Source: Cordylochernes scorpioides
Lineage: Eukaryota > Arthropoda > Arachnida > Pseudoscorpiones > Chernetidae
Direction: 5' to 3'
Assembly (NCBI GenBank): GCA_030710605.1
Contig: CP092877.1
Location: 41,648,406 to 41,712,405 of the forward strand
Length of the DNA stretch: 64,000 nucleotides
The notes under the pieces are model-generated. The model did not search any database. It was not told the origin of the DNA and saw only the letters and a list, made by a program, of their open reading frames with translations. Below, piece by piece: positions 32,046 to 42,720 of the stretch. Both the position numbers and the translations under genes were made by a program. How positions within the stretch are numbered: the first letter of the stretch is position 1; every line of letters begins with the position of its first letter.

Positions 32046-32734
32046 CAAAAATATTTATATTTTATATGGGGATTTGTGAAATAGATTGAATGTTTGAAAA
32101 ACACTGATGATATCAATACACGAATTTTTGAAATGTTAATATAGTACCAAAAATTATGATGGCACTATTAATTGGATTTCTTGCTATAATAAATGTGTAG
32201 TTTCTTGACTGATTGGCGACCCTTGACTATTTAACTGGATATTTGTCATGATCCAACAAATAAAATATAGAGGGGAGTGACAAAATATATTTGTCGTACT
32301 TTATTCCAAATATCCTATGGGCTTGTCAAATGTTATCATTGTTTATTATACTGTACACAATTTTAAAAAATGTGGCCCCTCAAATAAAAATAATTTTTAA
32401 ATCGACCTTTTGCGTTGAAAAACGTGGTAGTAAAATCATTTTGTATTATTTTTTTTCACAACATTTCTAAAGTTATTGGTGTACAGAAAATATTCCTTAT
32501 GCTATTTCTTCTAATGAGCGAAAATCGAAAACTAAACATTAAAGGAAAAATTGTGTGTACCAGTGTTATTCGAGAAGTTATAACACTCTGGTTTGCACGA
32601 CATAATATGTAAGCAAATGACAAACAAAATATTACTGTTCACAAAAAAAAAAGAGTCAAGATGTGAGGACAACATTTATTATCCCCATTTCACAACACAA
32701 AGAGCTGCAAAATATTGGTAGATAATATAATACA
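32046..32734. other. AT-rich DNA, no gene seen
   Basis: No recognisable protein or repeat signature. The + strand frame at 32,415-32,612 has no family resemblance. Confidence 0.5.
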
Positions 32735-33190
32735 CTAGCCGAATGACCCGGACAACGCCCGTGTTTTACCCGATTGAATGTTTTGATTCAAATACTATTT
32801 GTTACAATTATAAATTGGCGCCTTAAATAATTGCATATGTTAGTTAATAACTATAGCCTATGTGCTTTATCTGTCTATGTACTGTTGGCTTCCGTAGGCG
32901 TCTCTTACTGCGAAAAAGAAAGAGAGGATTCCATTTGGTTATTATCTAATATATGCATTTATTTAGGGAGCGACCCGCTCCAACACAATAGTTACAAAGA
33001 CGAAATAGCGAGTGGGGGGGGGGGGGCAAAGGTGGCGTAACCGTAGCCAACCAATAGGAGGGCGCCATTCCAAAAAAAAAAGCAAACGGTGACAGAGATG
33101 AAAACTGATGACTGGTTGATTAGGAGATGAGGAATGACGCTCGTAACTGTATATAGAATGACGGCTTATATAACACATGAGGTAACTGCC
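32735..33190 (-). mobile_element. Helitron 3' end, degenerate third family member
   Basis: On the minus strand the terminus is a GC hairpin then CATTCGGCTAG|T (the + strand reads actagccgaatgacccgg at 32,734). The preceding A at 32,734 fits A/T insertion. The rest to about 33,190 is GC-richer with a run of 14 G near 33,013. No matching TCTAC 5' terminus was found, so the far boundary is a guess. Confidence 0.6.
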
Positions 33191-33207
33191 TTCTCTCTTG
33201 TATTAGG

Positions 33208-33951
33208 TCACAATCCTTGCTCAATGTGGCACCCTTCATTCTCAATCACCGCCTTCAGACGATAAATGATAGAATGGACAGCATTAAATAACATATCTGT
33301 TGAAATTGATAAAACGTTCCATCTGATAGAAGCCTTCAACATGGCCAATGTGGTAGGCCAGCATCGATAAACACACGATTTAATGTACCCCCATAGACAA
33401 AATTCGCAAGGCGTCAAGTCTGGTGATCTTGGAGGCCACTGGTATATAAAGTGGCGACTTATCACACGATTTTCACCGAACGTATCCTTCAGCAATTGTT
33501 TGACACCTCGGGAGATATGAAGAGGTCCTCCATCTTTCATGAATGTTATTTCACTTAGTGCTTTTGCCCTGCAATATGGGAATACCCTTTTCTCTCAAAA
33601 GTTGAACATAACGTTCACCAGTTATAAAAACGGTTTTAAATGTTCTTCCATTGCTTTTTCAAAGAAAAATGGCCCAATAATTAAAGAAGTGAACCCACAC
33701 AAAACTGTAACTCTAGGCTGGTAAAGTGGCATTTCTGTAAAAATCCTAGAGTTTTCTGTTGCCCAAATGCGGCTGTTATGAATGTTAAATTCTCCGTTTA
33801 GAGAAAAGTGTGCATCATCTGTCCACAGAACATTCGACAGCCAGTTTTCATCAATATCAATTTGCCGGAAAACCCATGCAGCGAATTCTTGACGCATCTC
33901 AAAATCGCCAACTTTCAGTTCGTGAAATCTTTGAATTTTGTATGGGTACAC
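33208..33951 (-). pseudogene. IS630/mariner-type transposase, two pieces
   Basis: On the minus strand the N-terminal piece (33,951-33,622) contains VLWTDDAHFSLNGEFN and SRIWATENSRI, then VTVLCGFTSLIIGPFFFE, the first catalytic Asp domain of an arthropod IS630/Tc1/mariner transposase. The C-terminal piece (33,540-33,208) contains KDGGPLHISRGVKQLL, where the usual form is QDGAPPH, and WPPRSPDLTPCEFCLWGY. The last acidic position is Glu where related proteins commonly have Asp. A frameshift or short lesion at about 33,541-33,622 separates the pieces. The helix-turn-helix N-terminus is missing: LINE B begins at about 33,950 and probably truncates it. Confidence 0.88.
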
Positions 33952-34979
33952 ACAATAGAGACATTAAGTGAAGCGGCTTCGGATATCACAATCATACTCA
34001 GCGAATTTAACGCCAAAAGTTCAATTTGGGGATCACCTGTCCAGGATAACAAAAGTCAGCAGGTTGAGGACATGCTAAGCGACCTCGACCTTACACCGTT
34101 AAATAACGGAGAGAACACCTATCTATCTAAGTCCACAGGCACAGAATCCGCAATAGACATCACAGCGATAAATTACAACATCGCACCCACAACACAATGG
34201 AAAATCCTGAGAGGTGCAATCAGTGACCACAGACCAATTTTAACAACCCTAAACCTCAAAATTGAGAATGTCCATTAGAATAAAAGAACATGGAACTTTA
34301 GGAAAGCCGACTTGAAAAAAATGCACAGAAAAGCTTGAAGAACTGTGCAACGAAAAATGAATTACAGAACGCTTGACAAAAACTTGGAAAAATTCTCTTC
34401 GAACATTTCAAAAGCTGCAAAAGCATCGATACCTAGAGGTAGACGTAAAGACCTGTGGATACCTTACTGGAAGGACCACAACATCGAGGCAATGATTTCA
34501 GAGAGAGAGACAATATCAATGAACTTATTAAAAAATAAAACAGAAGAAAAAACAGAAAGGAACTCATTGAAATTAGTCACAAAATAGAACAATAAATTTG
34601 GATATGCAAACAAGAAAAATGGCAGAATTCTGCGAAAAAATGGATCCAAGAAAGGACAGCCAACACTGGAATATGATTAGAATGTTAGAGAACAATCAAA
34701 ACCAACACCAATCCTCCAATACTCTAACCGATATAAATAGAACAGCGAGAACGAGAACAAACAGATGGCTGACATAATTGCTGAATATCTTTCAAGCACT
34801 TCCATACTCAACTATACGAATGAAGACAGGACTCTAGAAATAATATAAACCAGTTAGTTAAACAAGCAAGAAACTTCCATCAACAATATATTTTCTCGAG
34901 AGACTTCACACTGAATGAGCTAAACTTATCAATAAAAAAATCCAAGAGGTCACCAAGAGATAATCTAATCTTTGGTCAA

Positions 34980-35666
34980 ATGATTAAACACTTGGAAGAC
35001 AAAGCTAATAATCAACTCCTACGAATACTGAACATTTCATGGCAAACTGGTAAACTACCAAAGAATTGGAAGATATCAATTATAGTGCCAATACTGAAGC
35101 CAAACAAAGATGCCAAGGAATACAAGAACTATCGGCCAATTGCTCTCACCAGCATACTTTGTAAAATACCAGAACGAATTATCCACTCTAGGCTCATAGT
35201 CTGGCTCACTAACAATAATGAAATAAACCTCATCCAAACTGCCTATAGATCCCAGCACTGTACGACTGATCAACTGTTCTACTTCTCTCAATCATTAATA
35301 GATTCTTTCCAGGAAAAACCGCCAAAGAAGACCACGGCTATATTCCTTGATATGACCTCAGCTTTTGATCGAGTGTGGAGGGAGAAATTACGTGAAAAGC
35401 TGCACAACATCGGAGTAAGAGGAAAAACCTTAATCTGGATTGCAGACTTCTTAAGGGGAAGAAGGTTAAAGGTTCGGGTCAATGGAGAATTTTCCAAGGA
35501 AGGAAGAACATGGGCTGGTGTAACTCAGGGATCTGTGCTCAGTCCTCTACTCTATCTGCTATATATTAACGACATCCATCCTTACCTCACTGAAGTCACA
35601 AAGGTTGCCTGTTATTCAGATGATATAGCCATATGGCACACAAGTAGCAGTATAGAAAAATCGTAA
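34980..35666 (+). pseudogene. LINE B reverse transcriptase
   Basis: A 228-residue open frame. YKNYRPIALTSILCKIPERI is the finger motif. FLDMTSAFDRVWREKL holds the motif A Asp. GVTQGSVLSPLLYLLYINDI is motif B. ACYSDDIAIW is motif C, with YSDD in place of FADD/YADD. The sequence is of jockey/I type. It copies LINE RNA at the nicked target. The frame ends at TAA 35,664-35,666 directly after motif C, and the upstream linker has stops, so the element is dead. The endonuclease piece lies 0.7 kb upstream and the thumb 0.46 kb downstream. Confidence 0.9.
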
Positions 35667-35863
35667 AAAATACTGAACACATCAATGAGAGGACTGGAGA
35701 AGTGGGCAATGGAACTCCAAATGACCATAAACCCAATAAAACCAAACCTATGCGTCTTATCCACTCACAGGGAAAAATGCATAAATATAACCACAAAATA
35801 AGCATAAACAAACAAATAATTGATAAAATTAGAAATCCATAATACCTAGGTGTGATACTGCAG

Positions 35864-36128
35864 TCCTGGATCTTTCAAGTTGGTCTCGAGGACCACGCCA
35901 TCACCATCTCCTAAGCGGCGAAGTACGCGATCTACGTATTCATCGTAGATCGCAAAATGCGTGGTGTCGCTGGAGACCCACTGGCGATTCTCCACCAAAT
36001 TCTGCAGCGCTGGCAGAGGCGCCATATTTATTGTACATAGTGTATATAATGCATATTATCTTTTTTAATAGTGCAGACTGTGCATGTATTGACAAGATGT
36101 GTGTGTGTCAACAAAATTATTTTAATTA
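35864..36128. mobile_element. About 265-bp insertion inside LINE B, hairpin-rich
   Basis: LINE B protein reads YLGVILQ up to 35,863 and resumes IDEELEFSEHI at about 36,129. The insert contains a perfect hairpin gcgatctacg..cgtagatcgc (35,926-35,953) and a larger imperfect inverted repeat around it (gtctcgaggac.. against ..ggtgtcgctggagac). It looks like an LTR or non-autonomous element but I cannot name the family. Confidence 0.55.
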
Positions 36129-36460
36129 TTATTGATGAGGAATTGGAATTTTCAGAACACATAATTAGCACCTCAAATAGAGCTATCAGAAAACTAAACA
36201 TTCTGAGAAGGCTATGTGGAACAAATTGGGGAGCAAAACCCAGAATTCTCAGAACAAGATATACCACCTTAATAAGGCCGATAATGGAAAATGCAACACC
36301 GGTCTGGGCTCCCTCAAGCTCATCACTAAAAGTAAGACTAGACAGTGTTCAAGCAAAAGCGGCCAAAATAATCACTGGTGCTGTTTCATCCACCAACAAT
36401 GAGAAAATTCAGAGAGAATGTGGTCTAGACCTACTCGCTCGAAAGCAGAAGACAAAATAA

Positions 36461-39020
36461 AAACAACTTGGATCGGCACTTCGGAAACGAGGAACCAGAG
36501 GACGAGATCTCTCTGACCACTTGTGGTTTGGTAGATCCGCCCTTTTCTGAGAATGAGGTGAAACTGACGGCTTTCAAGTTCGGGAAAAGGAAATCTCCTG
36601 GTCCCGAAGGGATCGATAACACGGTCGTGAAAGCCCTGGTAAGGATGCACCCATCGCTTCTTTCCAGGTTATTCAATAGGTGCCTGGACACTGGTACATT
36701 TCCTGAGGCATGGAAGGTTGACCGAGTAGTGCTTCTCGAAAAGTCTGGTAGAAAGGGTAATTCTCCTAATGATTATCGTCCGCTTTCTTTACTAGTGTGT
36801 CTAGGTATGGTCCTGGATAGCCTACTAGCTCAGCGACTGAAGCACTGGCTAGAGAGTAATGAGCTCCTTTCCTCTTTCTAACATGGTTTTAGGGAAGGGA
36901 ATCCACAACCACGGCTCTGAACGAGGTGTTGGAGGGGGTTGAGATGGGCTTAAATAAGGGTGCTTGGGTTCTTTTCGTGGCCCTGGCCATTGATGGCGCG
37001 TTCAACTCCATGAGCTGGAACAAGCTGATGAGAAATTTCATGGACATGGGTTGTCCTGATAATTTGTGCAGCTTGGTTCGTGACTTCCTGAGGGATAGAC
37101 GGATTAGCCTCAGTTTTGGTGGGCGGAAGTTGGAAAGAAACTGTGCTAGGGGTTGCCCCCAGGGCTCTTGCTGCGGACCTATTCTGTGGAATATCCTTGT
37201 AAACACCGTTTTCCAGGAGGAGCTCTCTGAGGGAGCCAGGCTGGTTCTCTATGCTGACGACCAGTTCCTCATCATTGAGGCTACTTCGAGAGCGAAGGCT
37301 GAGAAGTGTGTTGGAACTTCTCTCCAAATTCTCTCGATCTGGGCCCATGACTGGCCTTAAGTTCAATGTCTCCAAAACTAAAGCCCTCAGCTTTAAGCCT
37401 AGGGACATAAGAACTAAAAGGAAAGGGATCAAATGGGAACACAAGCCGGCTATCCGGATGGAAGGACGGAGGGTAGCGTTGGTCAATAGATTGACCATTC
37501 TTGGGGTGGTCATTGATGACAAGATGGGTTGGCAATACCAGGCGGAGGAGATGGTGCGAGAGGCAGGGAGGCGTTGTGCACGCCTGTCCTGGTTGGCTCT
37601 CAACAGGAGGGGGGGGAGAAGGAGGGTACTATTTTTAGGAACCTCTGCCTCTCCTGTGTCGAGCCAATCTTGCTATATGCTTCCGGGGCTTGGTGGCGCC
37701 GAAACAGGGATCAGATGGTGGCAACAACTCTAGAGAGAGTGCAGAGGACAGCGGCACTCAGAATCACAGGCGGATATCGCACTACCAGCAGTGGGGCCTT
37801 ATTGGTCCTCGCTGGGCTTATACCCCTGGGATTGAAACTAGAGGAGGAGACCATCAGACAGAAGATCTGGGAGAACAGGGAAGAAGCCCTGGGACTTGAA
37901 GCGGGGGCCCTGGAATCGTAGAGGGATCCAAGGAAGCCTCCGCAGTGGTTGGCAAAGTGGAATTGGAGTCTTGGAGGGCCGACAGGGATTGGCACGGAGG
38001 TTTTCACTGATTGTAGTAAGTCTGGAACCAATACTGGAGCTGGGGTAGTGATATTCACTAATAGAGAGCTGATCTTCCAAGAAAGTTTAACACTCAGAGT
38101 GGACGAATTGGTCTTTTCAGCCGAGCTGGTTGCGATCAGGGTAGCCCTCAGAGTGTGTGCCGAGAAGAACTTCAGCCCGGACCGCCTCTATTCAGATTGT
38201 ATGTCGGCCCTCGACAACTTGCGCATCAAATAATCCAGGAGCTGGAGATGATGACGCGGGCTCAGGAGCTCCCTTGGTTTAGGAGACACAGCGTCATCGA
38301 AGGTAATGAGTTCGCAGACAGGATCGCTAAGGCAGGATGCTTTAGAGGTAGATCACTGAGGACCCCAGTGACCAAGAAAGAAGTTTATAGGAGGATCAGG
38401 GGGCACGTCCAGGACTTATGGTTGGACAGATGGAGGAACAGTGTGAAGGGGAGAGAGGTATTCAATGGGGTAACAACACCCAAGTACCCATGTAAGGTAA
38501 TGTCCCACAAACTCATTAGGGTAGTTCGGGACATGGGCTCTTCCCCAAGTCTCTACAGATTTAGAATTAAGAGAAACCCTGATTGCGTCTATGGAGAAAG
38601 GGATGTGAATGCACGCCACTACGTCTTGGATTGTCCAAGGGTAGTGGGTGTGCAGGAAGAGAGAAGGAGGGCGAGGGGCGCGATCGAGAGTAGGTGCTGA
38701 GAAATCACAGCAAGCTTCTTGAGAAAGCCCACGACATGGCAGCTGAGCTTTTCCTCAGCTGTGAGTGAACAGAGTCGACCGGGGGCTGCCTCCCCGCGGT
38801 CCCTGCTGGACACAGTAGATAGTTTCCTATTTTGCTATGATTAAAGGCCACCGGTATAGAAATCCTTCCAGACACGTTGTCTGGGAGGTGGTGTTCCCAG
38901 GTACAATGTCCAAGCACTAGCTTGGATACCGTTACTTGGATTATGAGTTGAACAGAATAGCAGCGAAGGGCATGCTTCGCATGCTGGCTTGTGGACCTAA
39001 AGGTCTGGGTGGCCATCTGC
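36461..39020 (+). mobile_element. LINE C (R1-group), 5'-truncated
   Basis: Starts in the linker or early reverse transcriptase and runs through RT, RNase H and a C-terminal Cys-His motif to a stop at 38,698-38,700, with about 320 bp of 3' untranslated sequence. It abuts LINE B's thumb on the left and LINE D's truncated end on the right. Its frames are less damaged than those of its neighbours. Confidence 0.82.
36468..38700 (+). pseudogene. LINE C pol (RT, RNase H, zinc motif), frameshifted
   Basis: Successive frames read as one protein. FKFGKRKSPGPEGIDNTVVK and SPNDYRPLSLL open the RT. LAIDGAFNSMSWNKL carries the motif A Asp. GCPQGSCCGPILWNILV is motif B in the form that marks the R1 group. 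LVLYADDQFLII is an intact motif C. GLKFNVSKTKALSF and RLTILGVVIDDKMGW are the thumb. RNase H follows: FTDCSKSGTNTGAGVV, FSAELVAIRVAL, LYSDCMSALDNL, FRRHSVIEGNEFADRIAK. The end has CVYGERDVNARHYVLDCP. Frame changes occur near 36,880 (a stop), 37,355, 37,640, 37,920 and 38,230. R1-group elements are often site-specific. This one sits in another LINE. Confidence 0.88.
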
Positions 39021-40375
39021 TTCTAGGGTATACCAACTGTGCTTAGGTGGGATCCTCCAGTTCTTGTTTATTTTGGCTACTGTTTCTATTTCTTCAAAAG
39101 TAAGTTTATTTTTCTGTAGCAAGGGTTCTTTTGTGCCTTTTTTTGCTAGCGCATCAGCAGCTTCATTGCCTTCAATGCTAACATGTAAGGGTATCCATTG
39201 AAGGTGAAATTTTGAGGTATTGAGAGTTTTTGGAGATAACCAATTATGTTCCTGCTTACTTTGTCTCTAAGATCGCCTGTGTGACTCAAGTGTTGTATGG
39301 CACTTCTACTATCAGTAAGAATCCATATATCGTGATGTTTAATGTTTCTGATGGATTTTAAGACTTCATAGATGGCTATAAGTTCTGATCTGAAGACTGA
39401 GCAAAATTCTGGGTTTCTTCTGTTTATTTTCTCATTGCCATTTGTGGTTTTAATGAGAGAGCCACTGCCAGTGTGTCCCAACTCGTCTCTGCTACCATCG
39501 GTAAAGATAGTTATTGCATTTTTAGGAATTTTATTAATTATTTCTAATGATAATTGTTTTAAGTATTCTGGATTTTGGTATTGTCTGTTGGTGGGTTCAT
39601 TTAAAGTGGCATTAAAAATAACATTTTGTTAGTGGTTCGCAAGGAGATATTTTTTCAGCTAAATAATATTTTTCCACTTTATATTTTAAAAATCCATTTC
39701 TTTTGGCCAGGTGGAGAGGGCCTTCTTTTTTGAGTCTTATATTGGGTTCCCAATTAAGTATGTAATTGAAAGTTCTGTGTTTGTTTTCATAACTCTTGAT
39801 TTTGTTTATATATTTTGGCAATATTATTAGGGCAGGTTTTTCGAAGACCTGCAATAATTCTAGCTGCATTTAGTTGTATCCTTTCCAGTGTTTTTAGATT
39901 TGTTTCAGATGTTATACCATAGATTTGATATCCATATTCCAAGATAGGTCTCATTAGAGATGTGTAAGGTAATTTTAGTGTTGTTGCTTCAGCTCCCCAC
40001 TCTTCCTGAAATATATTTCAAGATTTTTAGTCGGTCTCTTCCTTTTCTAACAACTCCTTCAATATGCTTACTGGAGTTAATTTCTGGATCCAGGGTGTAG
40101 CCGAGATATTTAGGATGTTCATTATATTGCAATTGTTGTTCTTTCAGAATAATATTTGGTCTTATTTTGTATAGTTTCTTATCGGTAGTAAAAAGACAGG
40201 TTTCAGATTTTTGGGGGTTAAATTCTAATTTATGTTTATTAGCAAATTTTTCTAGGTGGAGAAGAGTCTTGTTCAAATCTCTTTCAGCTTTTTTCCAGTT
40301 AGTGTTGCTGCTCCATAGAATAATGTCATCAGCGAAAAGTCCAATATTGGTTTTATGTGAAAATATTTCTTCTAT
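39021..40375 (-). mobile_element. LINE D, 3' part (RT thumb and RNase H)
   Basis: On the minus strand the RT continues from 40,375 with LFADDIILWSSNT, then the thumb (KHKLEFNPQKSETCLF, PKYLGYTLDPEI) and RNase H (FCSVFRSELIAIYEVL, IWILTDSRSAIQHL, IEGNEAADALAKKG). It stops near 39,030 after KHSWYTLEADG without the Cys-His end, so the 3' end is missing. It is tail-to-tail with LINE C; the exact junction is uncertain by some tens of bases. Confidence 0.82.
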
Positions 40376-40611
40376 TACATTATAAAGGACTGCGGCGTAT
40401 GATTATAAAGCAACACTCAAAGTTTCACCGCATAAGTTTCTTTTTTTGTGAAAAATCAATATTAATTTCAAAGAGAAATATGTACTATTTCCAACTTTTT
40501 GGATGACGTATGAAAAGGTTGAATATATGAAGAGTAATGGTCTATATATGATTGGATGACGTATGAAAGGGTGAAAATATGAAGAGTAATGGCGAACGGA
40601 AAAATAAAGGT

Positions 40612-40685
40612 GTCCAGGGGCGGGAATCGAACCCACAACCTTCTGCTTACCGGGCAGGTGCCATGTCCACTAGGCTACCCTGGAC
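40612..40685 (-). tRNA. tRNA-like sequence in unit U (anticodon position GGT)
   Basis: Folds as a tRNA: 7-bp acceptor tccaggg/ccctgga, D arm with A box tagcctagtgg, anticodon stem with loop CCGGTAA, T arm gtggg/cccgc with loop ttcgatt, B box ggttcgattcc. The anticodon position would be GGT (Thr). U33 is replaced by C, and one anticodon-stem pair is mismatched, so a working tRNA is unlikely. It is better seen as the Pol III promoter head of a repeat. Confidence 0.65.
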
Positions 40686-40839
40686 GTATTTTTCCGTTCG
40701 TAACTAATACTTAAAGTAACTTATGATACATTATAAAGGACTGCGGCGTATGATTATAAAGCAACACTCAAAGTTTCACTGCATAAGTTTCTTTTTTTTG
40801 TGAAAAATCAATATTAATTTCAAAGAGAAATATGTACTA

Positions 40840-40897
40840 TGGACATGGCACCTGCCCGGTAAGCAGAAGGTTGTGGGTTCGATTCCCGCCCCTGGAC
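40840..40897 (+). pseudogene. tRNA-like sequence, 5' half lost at palindrome centre
   Basis: Retains ggacatggcacctgcc to cctggac with an intact B box, but the acceptor 5' strand and A box are replaced by the inverted arm. This is the centre of the 40.4-42.7 kb palindrome. Confidence 0.75.
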
Positions 40898-41132
40898 ACT
40901 TTTATTTTTCCGTTCGCCATTACTCTTCATATTTTCACCCTTTCATACGTCATCCAATCATATATAGACCATTACTCTTCATATATTCAACCTTTTCATA
41001 CGTCATCCAAAATGTTAGAAATAGTACATATTTCTCTTTGAAATTAATATTGATTTTTCACAAAAAAGAAACTTATGCGGTGAAACTTTGAGTGTTGCTT
41101 TATAATCATACGCCGCAGTCCTTTATAATGTA

Positions 41133-42400
41133 CTAGACGAATGGCCCGGGCAACGCCCGGGGTTTACCCGAGTGCGAATATATTTTAAAAACGTTGTCTT
41201 GGGTGGTCTCTGTATAGACAGGCGTATGTATCACACAGCCGATAACAGGGTTGTCTAGGGTGGCCGCTATAGACAGGGTGGTCTGTATAGACAGGTGTAT
41301 GTATCACACAGCTGATAACAGGGTTGTCTGGAGAGGCCGCTATAGACAGGGTGGTCTGTATAGACAGGTGGATGCAACACACTGCTGATAACAGGGGTGT
41401 CTAGAGTGGCCGCTATAGACAGGGTGGTCTGTATAGACAGGTGTATGTATCACACTGCTGATAACAGGGTTGTCTAGAGTGGTCGCTATAGACAGGGTGG
41501 TCTGTATAGACAGGTGTATGTATCACACTGCTGATAACAGGGTTGCCTAAAGTGACCGCTATAGTCAGGGTGGTCTGTATAGATAGGTGAATGTAACACA
41601 CTGATGATAACAGGGTTGTCTAGAGTGGCCGCTATAGACAGGTGTATGTATCACACAGCTGATAACAGGGTTGTCTAGAATGGCCGCTATATACAGGGTG
41701 GTCTGTATAGACAGGTGGATGTATCACACAGCTGATAACAGGGTTGCCTAAAGTGAACGCTATAGACAGGGTGGTCTGTATAGACAGGTGGATGTATCAC
41801 ACAGCTGATAACAGGGTTGTCTAGAGTGGCCGCTATAGACAGAGTGGTCTGTATAGACAGGTGGATGTAGCACACTGCTAATAACAGGGGTGTCCAGAGT
41901 GGCCGCTATAGACAGGGTGGTCTGTATAGACAGGTGGATGTATCACACAGCTGATAACAGGGTTGTCTAGAGTGGCCGCTATAGACAGGTGTATGTATCG
42001 CACAGCTGATAACAGGGTTGTCTAGAATGGCCGCTATATACAGGGTGGTCTGTATAGACAGGTGTATGTATCACACAGCTGATAACAGGGTTATCTAGAA
42101 TGGCCGCTATATACAGGGTGGTCTGTATAGACAGGTGGATGTATCACACAGCTGATAACAGGGGTGTCTAGAGTGGCCGCTATAGACAGGGTGGCCTGTA
42201 TAGACAGGTGGATGTAACACACTGCTGATAACAGGGTTGTCTAGAATGGCCGCTATAGACAGGTGGATGTAACGCACTGCTGATAACAGGGTTGTCTAGA
42301 GGGGGGCAGGGAGGACACGTGTTCGCCGGCAGCCAATGGGCGCGCATTCTATCCGTGAGCTTCAGACATACAGACAGAATAAGGCAATTATATAAGTAGA
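41133..42400 (-). mobile_element. Non-autonomous Helitron carrying the 73-bp minisatellite, complete
   Basis: Both ends are present. The 3' end (minus strand) has a hairpin with CCCGGGC arms, then about 10 nt and CTAG at 41,133-41,136. The 5' end is TCTACTTATA at 42,400. It is flanked by A (41,132) and T (42,401) with no target duplication. An unoccupied copy of the same site exists in unit U at about 40,727. The interior is almost entirely minisatellite. Confidence 0.9.
41190..42290. repeat. 73-bp minisatellite array, right copy
   Basis: Same unit as 1-1,225, about 15 copies, some shortened by deletion of the ggtggtctgtatagacag part. Open frames on the minus strand here are translated repeat. 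Confidence 0.95.
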
Positions 42401-42441
42401 TTATAAGTTACTTTAAGTATTAGTTACGAACGGAAAAATAC

Positions 42442-42515
42442 GTCCAGGGTAGCCTAGTGGACATGGCACCTGCCCGGTAAGCAGAAGGTTGTGGGTTCGA
42501 TTCCCGCCCCTGGAC
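42442..42515 (+). tRNA. tRNA-like sequence in unit U, + copy
   Basis: Identical in structure to the copy at 40,612-40,685: A box and B box intact, cloverleaf complete, anticodon position GGT, C at position 33. The flanking 13-14-bp inverted repeat cgaacggaaaaata / tatttttccgttcg encloses it. Confidence 0.65.
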
Positions 42516-42720
42516 ACCTTTATTTTTCCGTTCGCCATTACTCTTCATATTTTCACCCTTTCATACGTCATCCAATCATATATAGACCATTACTCTTCAT
42601 ATATTCAACCTTTTCATACGTCATCCAAAAAGTTAGAAATGGTACATATTTCTCTTTGAAATTAATATTGATTTTTCACAAAAAAGAAACTTATGCGGTG
42701 AAACTTTGAGTGTTGCTTTA

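Larger units (their letters stand above)
33952..36460 (+). mobile_element. LINE B, 5' part (endonuclease and RT)
   Basis: Begins inside an AP-type endonuclease, with SEFNAKSSIWGS in place of the usual GDFNAKS and a C-terminal SDHRPILTT. It continues through a spoiled linker to a reverse transcriptase (34,980-35,666) and its thumb region (36,130-36,455). The RNase H and C-terminal end of the same type of element resume at 44,416, so everything from 36,461 to 44,415 appears to have been inserted later. Confidence 0.82.
40376..42720. mobile_element. Palindromic array of a 352-bp tRNA-headed unit, inserted in LINE D
   Basis: A 12-bp direct duplication (40,364-40,375 and 42,721-42,732) brackets this block. 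Inside, a 352-bp unit U occurs twice in minus orientation (40,376-40,727 and 40,728-about 40,840) and twice in plus (about 40,840-41,132 and 42,401-42,720). The two halves meet head to head inside the tRNA-like part. U consists of a 41-bp leader, a 74-nt tRNA-like sequence, and a body ending cctttataatgta. The outermost right unit lacks the last 30 bp. A Helitron separates the two + units. Confidence 0.85.

Noticed and set aside
40612..42515. Functional tRNA-Thr genes
   Set aside because: C at position 33, a mismatch in the anticodon stem and location in a dispersed repeat all argue for a tRNA-derived repeat head.
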